Shown here: in pieces, positions 46,115 through 54,616 of the stretch | Position numbering within the stretch: position 1 is the first letter of the stretch | How the letters are laid out: each line of letters begins with the position of its first letter | DNA from: Marinobacter sp. F3R11 | Lineage (GTDB): Bacteria > Pseudomonadota > Gammaproteobacteria > Pseudomonadales > Oleiphilaceae | Assembly: GCF_003318275.1 (NCBI RefSeq) | Contig: NZ_QOCH01000015.1 | Location: forward strand, 283,608-347,607 | DNA: 64,000 nt | Reading direction: 5' to 3' | Made by a program: the position numbers and the translations under genes | Notes under the pieces: model-generated | Databases searched by the model: none | What the model saw: only the letters and a program-made list of their open reading frames with translations | Told to the model about the DNA's origin: nothing

Positions 46115-46753
46115 ACATCTGATTCCCGCATAACAAACACCATTTTTCTATCTTCTTAAATATATCTACTCCGAAACCGGATATCATTTTCACACGTCCA
46201 ACTCAACAAACAAAAACCATACCAACCAACAACAAATCTAGCCAGGACGACACACCAGGAACGACTCCATACACCTGACCAACTTCCATAAAAAAACATC
46301 AAAACAATATTATAAACTGAAAGTTATTTCTTATAGATAACCCTGACTTTTGATGAATTTAAATATTACATTTACACATAGAAAACACCACCTCATTAGC
46401 CTCTACATATGAGCAGGTTACACAGTGGTGCAGTACCATCAAGAAAATCCCTAAAACAGTGCAATTACAAATAAAGAAAAACACTTAAATCGACCTAACT
46501 ATCTGTTTTTATTAGATTTTACATATTATGGCACGACTTGCGCAATAAAGAAGTATATAGATTTTTAACCGAGCGCACCAAAACAGTGAATGTCAGACAT
46601 TTTTATACCATTGCGCGCCATCAAATTAACTTTTTAATAGCATTTTTGCATACATCCGAAGCCTTAATTTGTTTGTTCAAGCCGGCATTTTCATCAAAAC
46701 CGGACATATTTCCACACTTCGGTCATTGAATGTGGGGATGCAGGGGAGGAGTT
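46115..46753. other. AT-rich gene-free region upstream of the TctB gene
   Basis: About 640 bp are markedly AT-richer than the neighbours, with runs such as TATAAACTGAAAG, AAATATTACATTTAC and many homopolymers. A frame at 46538-46729 is open (63 codons) but its composition is biased and there is no ribosome binding site, so I reject it as a gene. The downstream promoter should lie in the last 200 bp. Confidence 0.45.
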
Positions 46754-47221
46754 ATGGATAGAAGAAAACTGGACGTCATTTTGTCCGCCGTATTAATAAC
46801 GACATCAATAATCATATTGACAAACGACAGCCTGGTTGAAGGCGGCGTTGAATCCGAACTGGGGTCGATGTTTTTGCCGCGCGTTATCGCAGCATTAATC
46901 ATCATATTTTCGGCAAGTATTGGCATCAGCTCGGTTCGTGGACTTTTAATGAAAGCGGAAGCCAGCGACTGTGAACGACTTGATGTCGCCGGATTTTCCG
47001 GGATATTTCTATATATAGGTATTTTTGTTGCTTACTGGTTTCTGGTCCCCCTGGCTGGATTTCTGATCACAACTCCATTTGTCATGTTTGCCATAGCATT
47101 ACTTCTTGGGGGCCGGAACTGGATCCCGATCATTACCATGTCTGTAGTAACTCCGGTCATTATTTACTATGGATCCCTTCATTTTCTGCGGGTTTACCTT
47201 CCAGTCTGGAACCTTTCATAA
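46754..47221 (+). CDS. tctB: Tripartite tricarboxylate transporter small subunit TctB, 155 aa
   Basis: A strong site (GGGGAGGAG) precedes ATG 46754; an ATG at 46730 is less convincing. The product has four hydrophobic segments and opens DRRKLDVILSAVLI, as TctB proteins do. It forms the membrane part with TctA. First gene of the transporter set; TctA begins 21 bp after its stop. Confidence 0.85.
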   Translation: MDRRKLDVILSAVLITTSIIILTNDSLVEGGVESELGSMFLPRVIAALIIIFSASIGISSVRGLLMKAEASDCERLDVAGFSGIFLYIGIFVAYWFLVPLAGFLITTPFVMFAIALLLGGRNWIPIITMSVVTPVIIYYGSLHFLRVYLPVWNLS

Positions 47222-47242
47222 GCTGGCGGAGAGGATAAATAA

Positions 47243-48775
47243 ATGATTGACAATATACTCAACGGATTTGCTTCCATCCTCGCTGTGGGGCCTATTCTGG
47301 GGATCATAGCCGGCATAGTTATAGGAATTGTTTTCGGTGCAATTCCCGGGGTTTCCGCCATCATGGCCATAGCCATCATTCTGCCCCTCACCTTCTATGT
47401 GGATCCGGTGATTGGCATATGTATGCTGCTGGCTGTGTACAAGGCCGGAATCTATGGAGGTTCCATATCGGCGGTCCTTATCAATACTCCGGGCGCCGCT
47501 GCTTCATTTCTGACCGCAAAGGATGGGCACGCTCTGACCAGGGCAGGCAAGTCAGGTAAAGCCCTGGACATGTCCCTGTATGCATCGGTTTCCGGAGAAG
47601 CCCTGGCAACCCTCGTCCTTATCTTTATCGCAGCCCCCATCTCAATGATTTCCCTGCAGGCCGGCCCCATAGAAAAGGTATTTCTGCTGCTGTTTGCCTT
47701 TACCGTCATCGGCTCCATGGCGGGGGAATCCATACCTAGAGGGCTACTCTCCTGCTGCCTTGGTATGCTGTTCGCGATGGTGGGTATGTCGACCATTACC
47801 GGAGCATCCCGTTTCACCTTTGGTGTTCCTGAACTCATGGCCGGTTTCACCTTCACCCCCATGCTGCTGGGTATTCTGGTGATGCCTGAGGTTCTCAATA
47901 CCATCAGGCAACGCAAGATTCCCCACGACAAGCTCGCCATAACCAGATCGCCTGTGCCGTCAGACAACCGGATCAGCTGGAAAGAATACCGCCAGAATTT
48001 CTTCACGATTCTCAAATCCAGCGGCATTGGCACTGTCATTGGCGCCCTGCCGGGACTGGGTTCCAGCACCGCAGCTTTTATTGCCTACGGTGAGGCAAAA
48101 CGTACCACGAGCAAGCCGGAGGAATATGGCAAGGGCTCTGTAGAAGGTATTGCCGCTGCGGAATCCGCCAATAATGCGGTCTGCGGTTCCAGCCTGATTC
48201 CCATGCTGACCCTGAGCATTCCGGGGGATGATGTCGCCGCCCTGCTGATGGGCGCCTTCCTGATACACGGCCTGACTCCGGGCCCCATGATCTTTATGGA
48301 GCACACGGAGACCATATACGCCATTTTCGCCGGTTTCCTGATTACCGACCTGTTCCTGCTGGGCATCGCCAAATCCGGCTTCAGGGCCTTTGTCAAAATT
48401 GCATCTCTCAGGCGCTATTACATATTTCCCTGTGTCACTGCATTTGCCTTTACCGGTGCATTCACCGCCGGCCAGAACATGACGGACATTCTGATTCTGA
48501 TTTCCTTCATGGTCTTCGGTTACATGATGCGCCTTGTGGGCCTGAACCCCGCCATCTTCATCGTGGGCTTTATTCTGACCCCGCTCCTCGAACAGAACCT
48601 TGACCAGGCCATGGCCATAGTCGGGACGGATTACCACCTTCTTTTTGCCAAGCCTTTCTCACTTGTATTTATCGCGCTGTCCGTGTTCTTCGTTTACTCA
48701 AGCACCCGCATGAGAAAGAAGACCAGCCCAAAAACTGAAAAAGAGCAAAAGGTTTTGGGGGAGGCCGTTTGCTGA
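47243..48775 (+). CDS. tctA: Tripartite tricarboxylate transporter large permease TctA, 510 aa
   Basis: It is a polytopic permease with about eleven or twelve helices. It carries the family markers AIPGVSAIMAIAIILPLTFYVDPV near the start and YGGSISAVLINTPGAAASFLTAKDGH, plus the second internal repeat (GALPGLGSSTAAFIAYGEAK, and SLIPMLTLSIPGDDVAALLMGA). It imports carboxylates by coupling to ion gradients, with TctB and a binding protein. The adjacent Bug-type gene is the likely partner. Confidence 0.92.
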   Translation: MIDNILNGFASILAVGPILGIIAGIVIGIVFGAIPGVSAIMAIAIILPLTFYVDPVIGICMLLAVYKAGIYGGSISAVLINTPGAAASFLTAKDGHALTRAGKSGKALDMSLYASVSGEALATLVLIFIAAPISMISLQAGPIEKVFLLLFAFTVIGSMAGESIPRGLLSCCLGMLFAMVGMSTITGASRFTFGVPELMAGFTFTPMLLGILVMPEVLNTIRQRKIPHDKLAITRSPVPSDNRISWKEYRQNFFTILKSSGIGTVIGALPGLGSSTAAFIAYGEAKRTTSKPEEYGKGSVEGIAAAESANNAVCGSSLIPMLTLSIPGDDVAALLMGAFLIHGLTPGPMIFMEHTETIYAIFAGFLITDLFLLGIAKSGFRAFVKIASLRRYYIFPCVTAFAFTGAFTAGQNMTDILILISFMVFGYMMRLVGLNPAIFIVGFILTPLLEQNLDQAMAIVGTDYHLLFAKPFSLVFIALSVFFVYSSTRMRKKTSPKTEKEQKVLGEAVC

Positions 48776-48852
48776 ACACTCAGGCCATTCAAGAGTTTGA
48801 TTGCCGGAAATAACTGATATCGAAAGACCTTTAAAATGCACGGGAGTTTAAT

Positions 48853-49797
48853 ATGAACATCGTAAAAAAATCGTTACTGGGATTCATGGGGGCACTGGCC
48901 ATCGGTGCATCGGCTACGCCAGCACTTGCTGATTACCCCAACAAACCGATCAAGGTCATCGTCCCTTACGGAGCCGGGGGTGATTCCGACCTGACCACCC
49001 GTATCTGGGCTGATGCCGTCGAGGACGAGCTTGGCGTCCCGGTTGTGGTGATCAACAAGACCGGCGGCGGCGGTGTCGTGGGTACAGGTATTGCGTCCGC
49101 CGCCCGGAATGATGGCTATACACTGGTTAACGCCGGACTCAGCACCATGCTGGTGTCGCCGAACTTCAGCAGTACTCCTTACGACTTCGACAGTTTCACC
49201 CCCATCATCAAAATGACTTCCCTGCCTTTTGCGGTGGTTGTCTCAAAGGAAAGCCCCTATCAGACATTTGAGGAATTTGTTGCTGCGGCAAAAACCAAAA
49301 CAATGACTCAGGGCTCCTTCGGGGCCTCCTCTTCAGGCACAGTTCTGGCAACAATTATTGCCGATCAGGCGGGCTACAAGCCGAAATTCGTACATGCCAA
49401 CTCCACTTCCGAGTCCATGACGTCTGTGATTGGTGGCCATATTGACTCTGCCATTTCCCTGCCCCCGGCCTTCGGCCCCCATGTGGAAGCCGGCCGCGCA
49501 ACTATCCTGGCCATGAATCAGAAAATGGAGAAATTCCCGAATGTACCCACCTTCGCCGATTACGGCATAAAAGGCAGCTTTGAAGGCTGGTCTGGCATCT
49601 TTGCACCCAAAGGGGTTCCCCAGGAAGTTGTCGACAAACTGGTGGCCGTTACTGAAAAGGTCATGCAAGACCCCAAGGTGATTCAGTCCTACCAGAACAT
49701 AGGTGCGATTGTTGATTTCAGATACGGTGATGACTGGATTTCAGATATGAAACTCACCTATCAGATCATGAAAGACACTGCCGAAAAGATGAAATAA
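48853..49797 (+). CDS. tctC: Tripartite tricarboxylate transporter binding protein (TctC/Bug type), 314 aa
   Basis: A signal peptide (residues 1-26, ending GASATPALA) is followed by a Bug-type binding protein: DYPNKPIKVIVPYGAGGDSDL at the start, then ATIIADQAGYKPKFVHANS and GPHVEAGRATILAMNQKMEKFPNVPTFADYG. It captures an organic acid in the periplasm. GGGAG precedes ATG 48853, 77 bp after the tctA stop. Ligand is unknown; the aminotransferase downstream suggests an amino- or keto-acid. Confidence 0.9.
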   Translation: MNIVKKSLLGFMGALAIGASATPALADYPNKPIKVIVPYGAGGDSDLTTRIWADAVEDELGVPVVVINKTGGGGVVGTGIASAARNDGYTLVNAGLSTMLVSPNFSSTPYDFDSFTPIIKMTSLPFAVVVSKESPYQTFEEFVAAAKTKTMTQGSFGASSSGTVLATIIADQAGYKPKFVHANSTSESMTSVIGGHIDSAISLPPAFGPHVEAGRATILAMNQKMEKFPNVPTFADYGIKGSFEGWSGIFAPKGVPQEVVDKLVAVTEKVMQDPKVIQSYQNIGAIVDFRYGDDWISDMKLTYQIMKDTAEKMK

Positions 49798-49811
49798 GGC
49801 CGGGACCAATA

Positions 49812-51104
49812 ATGAGTACCAACACTTCACAATGGGTTGAAGACTTCGAGGGCCAGGACGTACCCGAACTGATCATTTCCTCCGGTCAGGGGGGCTGGGT
49901 CAAGATCGAGGGACGGGATCTGGCTTACGAGGCCGTATCCGGCCACAGTTGCCTGAACCTGGGGCATGGTCATCCCGAACTGGTTGATGCAGCACAGACA
50001 GCCATGAGCGGCCTGTCCTACTGCTCCCCAGAGCATCTCAGCACAGCCAGTATGACGCTGGCAGACCGCCTGAGCTCACTGCTCGGGGGTAACTACATGG
50101 TGAAATACGCACTCAGTGGCGGCTCGGCCAATGAAGTTGCACTGGGCATTGCCCGGCGGCGCTGGTCTGCCCTGGGGCGTCCTGAAAAGAAAATCTGCCT
50201 GTCCCTGGATCGCAGCTATCACGGCAATCTCGGGCAGGCCCAGTTTGTAACCGGGTTCGAGGCTTTCCGTGTTGAGGGGCGCCCGGACAGTCCGGACTTC
50301 ATGCACATTACCAGTGCCCGGAATGCGGAAACCGGCGACACCTTCTCCCTGGATGAACTCCGGCAACGGCTGGAAGCCGATATCGCTGCAATAGGCGCCG
50401 AACGCATAGCGTGCCTGTTTGTTGAGCCGGTGAATTTCGCCGGCGGGGTCATCATTCCGCCCAGGGGATATCTGAAGCTCCTGCGTGAACTCTGTGACCG
50501 GTACGAGATCACCCTTATCGTTGATGAGGTGATCACCGGATTTGGGCGCTCGGGTACCTGGTTCGCGTTCCAGCACGAAGATATCCGCCCGGACATGGTC
50601 ACCATGGGCAAAGGGATTACCGCCGGCTATTTCCCGCTGGCCGCAGTGGCGGTCGATCGCACCATCTACAACGATCTGCGCCAGCACCAGGTGCCACTGA
50701 AGATGGTCATCACCATGGCCAGCCATCCTGTGGGTTGCAGCATCGCCCTGAAAGCGATCGAGATTGTCGAAAGGGATGGACTCTGCGATCAGGTTGCCGC
50801 AAACGAGAATCGGATCCGGGCCGGGTTTGAGGCCATAGCCCAGAGCCCTGTGCTCCGAGACATTCGCGGCTTTGGTCATATGTGGGGACTGGAGTTCTGC
50901 GACTTCAACGGCAGAACAGCTGCCGATATAGCTGCGGACGTGGCCAGACGCTGCGAGCACAACGGCTGTATTGTCGCTGCAGCCGATGGAATCATCCGGG
51001 TCAATCCGCCGCTTAACATAAGCACCGAAGAATGCGACATGATGATTCAGGCCATGGTCAGGTCTGTCTCTGAAATCGCAGATGAGCTAGCCATAGGAAG
51101 CTGA
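49812..51104 (+). CDS. Class-III PLP aminotransferase, 430 aa
   Basis: It belongs to fold-type I class III: GHGHPELVDAAQTAM, then LSGGSANEVALGIARRRW, SLDRSYHGNLGQAQF, LFVEPVNFAGGVIIPPRGYLK, LIVDEVITGFGRSGTWFAFQ, and the PLP Lys in MVTMGKGITAGYFPLAAV. The plan fits omega-amino acid, GSA-aminomutase-like and taurine or beta-alanine aminotransferases. The gene begins 14 bp after tctC. With the transporter and the upstream oxidoreductase it points to catabolism of an amino acid; the substrate cannot be fixed. Confidence 0.88.
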   Translation: MSTNTSQWVEDFEGQDVPELIISSGQGGWVKIEGRDLAYEAVSGHSCLNLGHGHPELVDAAQTAMSGLSYCSPEHLSTASMTLADRLSSLLGGNYMVKYALSGGSANEVALGIARRRWSALGRPEKKICLSLDRSYHGNLGQAQFVTGFEAFRVEGRPDSPDFMHITSARNAETGDTFSLDELRQRLEADIAAIGAERIACLFVEPVNFAGGVIIPPRGYLKLLRELCDRYEITLIVDEVITGFGRSGTWFAFQHEDIRPDMVTMGKGITAGYFPLAAVAVDRTIYNDLRQHQVPLKMVITMASHPVGCSIALKAIEIVERDGLCDQVAANENRIRAGFEAIAQSPVLRDIRGFGHMWGLEFCDFNGRTAADIAADVARRCEHNGCIVAAADGIIRVNPPLNISTEECDMMIQAMVRSVSEIADELAIGS

Positions 51105-51194
51105 AAGCTCTTCCGAGGTATGCCATCGACCGCCTCCAGGGCCGGGAAAGCCATACCCCGGCCCTGCAACCCTATAAGGTCTCGGATTTTTGTG

Positions 51195-51563
51195 ATGAAC
51201 AACAGGATTGGCAAACGAAGGGTGGATTGGCGGCAGTCCGGTAAAGCCCCGGACTATCGCTTTTCTCTGGCGAATGAGAGGACCTATCTGGCCTGGACAC
51301 GCACCGCGCTGGCCCTGCTGGTGGGGGCAATAGGAATAGACCAGCTGACACCGGACCTGGCCAACCCGGCCATACGTGGCGTGCTTTCCGCATTCCTGTG
51401 TGCCTGCGCGGGGCTTCTGGCCATATTTGCCTACCGGCGATGGGCGGCCAATGAAGCCTCGATGCGGAAAAACGAAGAACTGAAATACACCAGCTTCCTG
51501 AAGATTATCAGCTTTATTGTGTTCTGCTTCAGTCTCCTGGTCATTCTGGTCATAGTGCTGTGA
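51195..51563 (+). CDS. DUF202 membrane protein, first copy, 122 aa
   Basis: A DUF202/YidH-type protein: RFSLANERTYLAWTRTALALLVGAIGIDQL near the start, then two further hydrophobic segments (about 75-95, 102-121). The start at ATG 51195 removes an unlike N-terminus. Function unknown. Its stop overlaps the GTG start of the next DUF202 gene. Confidence 0.8.
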   Translation: MNNRIGKRRVDWRQSGKAPDYRFSLANERTYLAWTRTALALLVGAIGIDQLTPDLANPAIRGVLSAFLCACAGLLAIFAYRRWAANEASMRKNEELKYTSFLKIISFIVFCFSLLVILVIVL

Positions 51564-51892
51564 GCAGCATTGAAAGGGATCCGGGGCTGCAGCCCGAACG
51601 CACCATGATGTCCTGGTTCCGGACCTGTCTGCTGATGCTCTGGGTAGGTCTGATACTGGTAAAAATAGGGCTTTATCACTCGGCAATAGCGCTGTGGATT
51701 GTCGGTGCCGGAATGCTGATATCGCCCCTGGCCGGCGTTCTGTACATCAGAAAACGGTTTACCAGACCTTTTTCCGATGACATGGCAGTTGGGCATTCGG
51801 AGGTTCTGGCCAAGAAGGCACTGTCAGCCGTGGTTCTGATAACCACGGCCACATATGGCGTCTATACCTTGAAGGCTTTTGTAATTTACTGA
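51560..51892 (+). CDS. DUF202 membrane protein, second copy, 110 aa
   Basis: It starts with GTG at 51560, overlapping the previous stop by 4 bp (GTGA). It has QPERTMMSWFRTCLLMLWVGLILVKIG, the DUF202 motif, and two more helices. A shorter and diverged companion of the 51195 gene; such tandem pairs are common. Function unknown. It is followed after about 100 bp by the LysR gene. Confidence 0.8.
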   Translation: MSSIERDPGLQPERTMMSWFRTCLLMLWVGLILVKIGLYHSAIALWIVGAGMLISPLAGVLYIRKRFTRPFSDDMAVGHSEVLAKKALSAVVLITTATYGVYTLKAFVIY

Positions 51893-51996
51893 CCAGCTCC
51901 TGAAGGCTGCCTGTTCCTTTGCAACCGCAGGATTATCAAGGGTAAACCGGATACAATGCCTGCTCAATTCCGGTTCAGGTTATACGGGTACAGACA

Positions 51997-52911
51997 ATGA
52001 ATCTGAAACAGCTCAGGGCATTCAGGGAAGTCATGGTTACCGGCTCGGTTTCCAAGGCAGCAGAGAACCTGTTCCGTACCCAGCCAGCCATCAGTGCGCA
52101 GCTCGCCGGCCTGGAAAAGGAAGTTGGACTCAAGCTTTTTGAACGCCGCGAAGGCCGGTTGCATCCAGTTCCAGAAGCTGAATACCTTCTTTCCCAGGCT
52201 GTCGAAATTCTGGATAAAGTTGATAATCTTCAGGAAAACCTGACCAGCGTTAAAAATCTCAATACCGGCAGAATCAATATCGTCGCCATGATCGGGCCCT
52301 CAATATTCTTTTTACCGAACCTTATAAGTAAGTTTGTAAAAGACCGGAAGCATGTAGACATATCCCTTTTCTCAAGCAGCTCCTTTCAGACCCAGCAATT
52401 AATGTCTGCCCAGCGTTATGATGTGGGCATTGTCGATGAAGGCACACCGGATCTGGACTCAGGTCTATCCCTGGTTGACCACGAAAGGCTGGATTACCAT
52501 TGTGTTTGCGCCGTTCCGGCAAATGACCCCCTGGCCCGCAGGGAATTCATTACCGCAAGGGACCTGGACGGAAAGCCACTGGCAATGCTGGCAGAAACCC
52601 ATGGCATCCACAAAGAGATAAAGCGGGTATTCGAAGAGCAGGGACTGACTATGAACTGCAGGTTCGAGACACAGTATTTCCTGCCTCAGCTGGTGTTCGT
52701 TGAACGGGGTCTGGCCTATGCCATAGTGGATCCGATTACCGTGGACAGCTACTACTCCAATTACAAATCAGATGACCGAATTGTGTTTTTACCCTTCCAT
52801 CCGTCGATCACATTTTCCATATCCATCATCACACCATCCCACCGCCCTCTTTCCACACTGGCGAACCATTTTGTCATGTATCTGAGAGAAGAGTTGCAGA
52901 GTTTTCAATAG
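51997..52911 (+). CDS. LysR-family transcriptional regulator, 304 aa
   Basis: The N-terminal helix-turn-helix (residues 2-61: LRAFREVMVTGSVSKAAENLF then PAISAQLAGLEKEVGLKLFERREG) and the effector domain are complete. It follows the transporter-aminotransferase genes on the same strand, so it may regulate them; no binding site was established. Its 3' end overlaps the convergent TetR gene by 38 bp. Confidence 0.87.
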   Translation: MNLKQLRAFREVMVTGSVSKAAENLFRTQPAISAQLAGLEKEVGLKLFERREGRLHPVPEAEYLLSQAVEILDKVDNLQENLTSVKNLNTGRINIVAMIGPSIFFLPNLISKFVKDRKHVDISLFSSSSFQTQQLMSAQRYDVGIVDEGTPDLDSGLSLVDHERLDYHCVCAVPANDPLARREFITARDLDGKPLAMLAETHGIHKEIKRVFEEQGLTMNCRFETQYFLPQLVFVERGLAYAIVDPITVDSYYSNYKSDDRIVFLPFHPSITFSISIITPSHRPLSTLANHFVMYLREELQSFQ

Positions 52912-53461
52912 TCCCGGAGCGGGCCAACACCCGGAGCGTCGGCTCCAGCTCCGCCAGCAGCTGCTCTCCCGGAATCTGCCGGCCAACCACCAGAAGCCCT
53001 TCGTAAAGCACCAGAACCGTCGTCGCACCTGTGGCATCGGCACCTGAATCCATCAGTATTTCCCGGAAACGCTGGCACAGCCAGTTCAGGTGGTCTCTGA
53101 AAACCTCCTTGACGGGTCCTTCGGATTGCATGAATTCTGCGGCCGCATTGGCGAACAGGCAGCCGTTGTAATGATCGTCCTCACACCGCTCGGCAATGCG
53201 CCGAAACAGTTCTCTGAACAGCTCAAAACCACTGCCCTGGTGCCCTGAGATCACCTGTTCTATGGCATCCCGTTCGCGCTCATCGGCCCGCACCAGCACC
53301 GCCAGAATCAGATCTTCCTTGGAGGCAAAATGCTTGTACAGGGTGGTTTTGGCCACACCGGATTCCGCCTGTATCCGGTCGACACCGGTGGCGTGAAAGC
53401 CCTGGCGGTAGAAAAGGCCCTCAGCAATATCAATCAGTAACTGTTTTTTCGGGGAATGCAT
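52874..53461 (-). CDS. TetR-family transcriptional regulator, 195 aa
   Basis: A TetR helix-turn-helix at residues 5-50 (IDAEGLFYRQGFHATGV-like IDIAEGLFYRQGFHATGV, then SGVAKTTLYKHFASKEDLI) precedes a helical ligand domain. ATG 53461 (MHSPKKQL) is preferred to 53485. It is divergent from the AhpD-like gene at 53592, and two identical palindromes lie in the spacer, so it probably represses that gene and itself. Ligand unknown. Confidence 0.87.
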   Translation of the reverse strand: MHSPKKQLLIDIAEGLFYRQGFHATGVDRIQAESGVAKTTLYKHFASKEDLILAVLVRADERERDAIEQVISGHQGSGFELFRELFRRIAERCEDDHYNGCLFANAAAEFMQSEGPVKEVFRDHLNWLCQRFREILMDSGADATGATTVLVLYEGLLVVGRQIPGEQLLAELEPTLRVLARSGTIENSATLLSDT

Positions 53462-53526
53462 CAAGGAATCCGGACAGAAAACCAAACAATTGCCATAGCT
53501 TATCAGAGTTATCCCGGACTTGATGA

Positions 53527-53538
53527 TACAGATCTGTA
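53527..53538. promoter_or_regulatory. Palindromic operator, copy 1
   Basis: TACAGATCTGTA is a perfect 12-bp palindrome between the divergent TetR and AhpD-like genes. It is 32 bp from an identical copy, about three helical turns, so both lie on the same DNA face. Very likely bound by the adjacent TetR protein. Confidence 0.7.
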
Positions 53539-53558
53539 CACCTATGATCCTGAAGAAC

Positions 53559-53570
53559 TACAGATCTGTA
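53559..53570. promoter_or_regulatory. Palindromic operator, copy 2
   Basis: A second perfect TACAGATCTGTA, 22 bp before the ATG of the AhpD-like gene and just upstream of its ribosome binding site. A repressor bound here would block transcription or its initiation. Confidence 0.7.
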
Positions 53571-53591
53571 CACCCCGAATTTGGAGAAACC

Positions 53592-54149
53592 ATGTCTAGA
53601 TTGCCGTTGAAAGAAATCGAAAATGCCTGTGAACAGAGTGCTCCGGTACTCCAGGGTATTAAGAAACAGCTGGGTATGCTGCCCAATTTTTTTGCCGGAC
53701 TGGCCAACCACTATGGTTCACTGGCTGGTTACCTGGCATTCCAGGAATCCATGAAACAGGATAGCCGGCTGACCGGAGCCCAGCGGGAGCTCATCGCCCT
53801 GTGTATTGCCAATGCCAATGGCTGCCACTACTGTGTCAGCGGCCACACACTGTCGGCAAAACATGCCGGAGTCAGCCCGGAAGATGCCCGGGAGGCGCAG
53901 AAAGGCAAGGCATCCGCCCCCTTTGATCAGGCCCTGCTGGATCTTGCTCTGGAGGTACTGGACAGCCGTGGGCATGTCTCTGAAGAATTGCTCACATCGG
54001 TTCGGGAACGGGGCGTATCGGAAGCCCAGGTGGTTGAAGTGGTCGGACTGGTCGGACTGAATTCATTCAGCAACTGGATCAACAATGTGGCTCGCCCTCC
54101 CATCGACTTTCCGGAAGTCCCCCTTCAGGAAACAGCAAACCGGGGCTGA
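53592..54149 (+). CDS. AhpD-like carboxymuconolactone decarboxylase family protein, 185 aa
   Basis: This is an alkylhydroperoxidase-like fold, with the redox motif CHYC at 78-81 and His85, as in peroxidase-related AhpD proteins. It probably reduces peroxides or disulphides, or handles a toxic small molecule. GGAGAAAC precedes ATG 53592. It is divergent from a TetR regulator with tandem operators, a typical arrangement for a stress- or ligand-induced single gene. Confidence 0.85.
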   Translation: MSRLPLKEIENACEQSAPVLQGIKKQLGMLPNFFAGLANHYGSLAGYLAFQESMKQDSRLTGAQRELIALCIANANGCHYCVSGHTLSAKHAGVSPEDAREAQKGKASAPFDQALLDLALEVLDSRGHVSEELLTSVRERGVSEAQVVEVVGLVGLNSFSNWINNVARPPIDFPEVPLQETANRG

Positions 54150-54155
54150 GCCTAT

Positions 54156-54188
54156 AAAGCCCGGATGCGCCGCAGCGCTCCGGGCTTT
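54156..54188 (+). terminator. Hairpin terminator after the AhpD-like gene
   Basis: AAAGCCCGGA (54156-54165) pairs with TCCGGGCTTT (54179-54188), a perfect 10-bp stem with a 13-nt loop and a short T tail. Confidence 0.75.
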
Positions 54189-54199
54189 CAGGCGAAATC

Positions 54200-54243
54200 A
54201 TCGATCTTTTCAAAGCCCAGCGAGGGGCTAAAAAAAGATCGAT
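54200..54243. terminator. Second, nested hairpin (bidirectional terminator)
   Basis: ATCGATCTTTT (54200-54210) pairs with AAAAGATCGAT (54233-54243), and a short inner stem AGCCC/GGGCT lies within. T and A runs on each side allow termination of the convergent fmdB transcript and readthrough from the plus strand. Confidence 0.65.
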
Positions 54244-54256
54244 TAAACACGCTCCA

Positions 54257-54610
54257 TCAATGACTGATCATCCAGGGGCGCATGGATGGAAACATCTTTT
54301 TCCCGTCAGCGGTATAAAACAGCATGTGTTTGCCGTCTGCTTTTTTCTTGCAACCGCAACTCTTCCGATGTTCCGCATCCCGTGCACGCTGATCAGCGGT
54401 GGAGATAATCGGCTCGTGCCTGGCTTTCTCATTCCGGGCCTGAGCCTTGCGCAGAGCCGGATCCATAGCCAGTATCTCCGGAGGCAATACAATCACCCTC
54501 GGTGAAAGCACCTTGCACTCAGGGCAGTTTGCCGGGTGTCCGGCTTCCTCCATGGTGCCCAGCTCCTGGAACAAACCGTGCTCCCTGCACTTGTAGTCAT
54601 ACAATGGCAT
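54257..54610 (-). CDS. fmdB: FmdB-type zinc ribbon protein, 117 aa
   Basis: The start MPLYDYKCREHGLFQELGTM and the two pairs of zinc ligands (Cys8 with a nearby His, and CPEC at about 29-32) match the FmdB regulatory/accessory family. It is cotranscribed with formamidase fmdA, whose stop is 7 bp upstream. It ends with a Cys- and Lys-rich part (KSCGCKKKADGK). In Methylophilus it is part of the fmd locus; the molecular role is unclear. Confidence 0.85.
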   Translation of the reverse strand: MPLYDYKCREHGLFQELGTMEEAGHPANCPECKVLSPRVIVLPPEILAMDPALRKAQARNEKARHEPIISTADQRARDAEHRKSCGCKKKADGKHMLFYTADGKKMFPSMRPWMISH

Positions 54611-54616
54611 GGTCTG

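Noticed and set aside
46538-46729. Open frame of 63 codons in the AT-rich gap
   Set aside because: No ribosome binding site, biased composition and no family-like sequence; AT-rich DNA gives such frames by chance.
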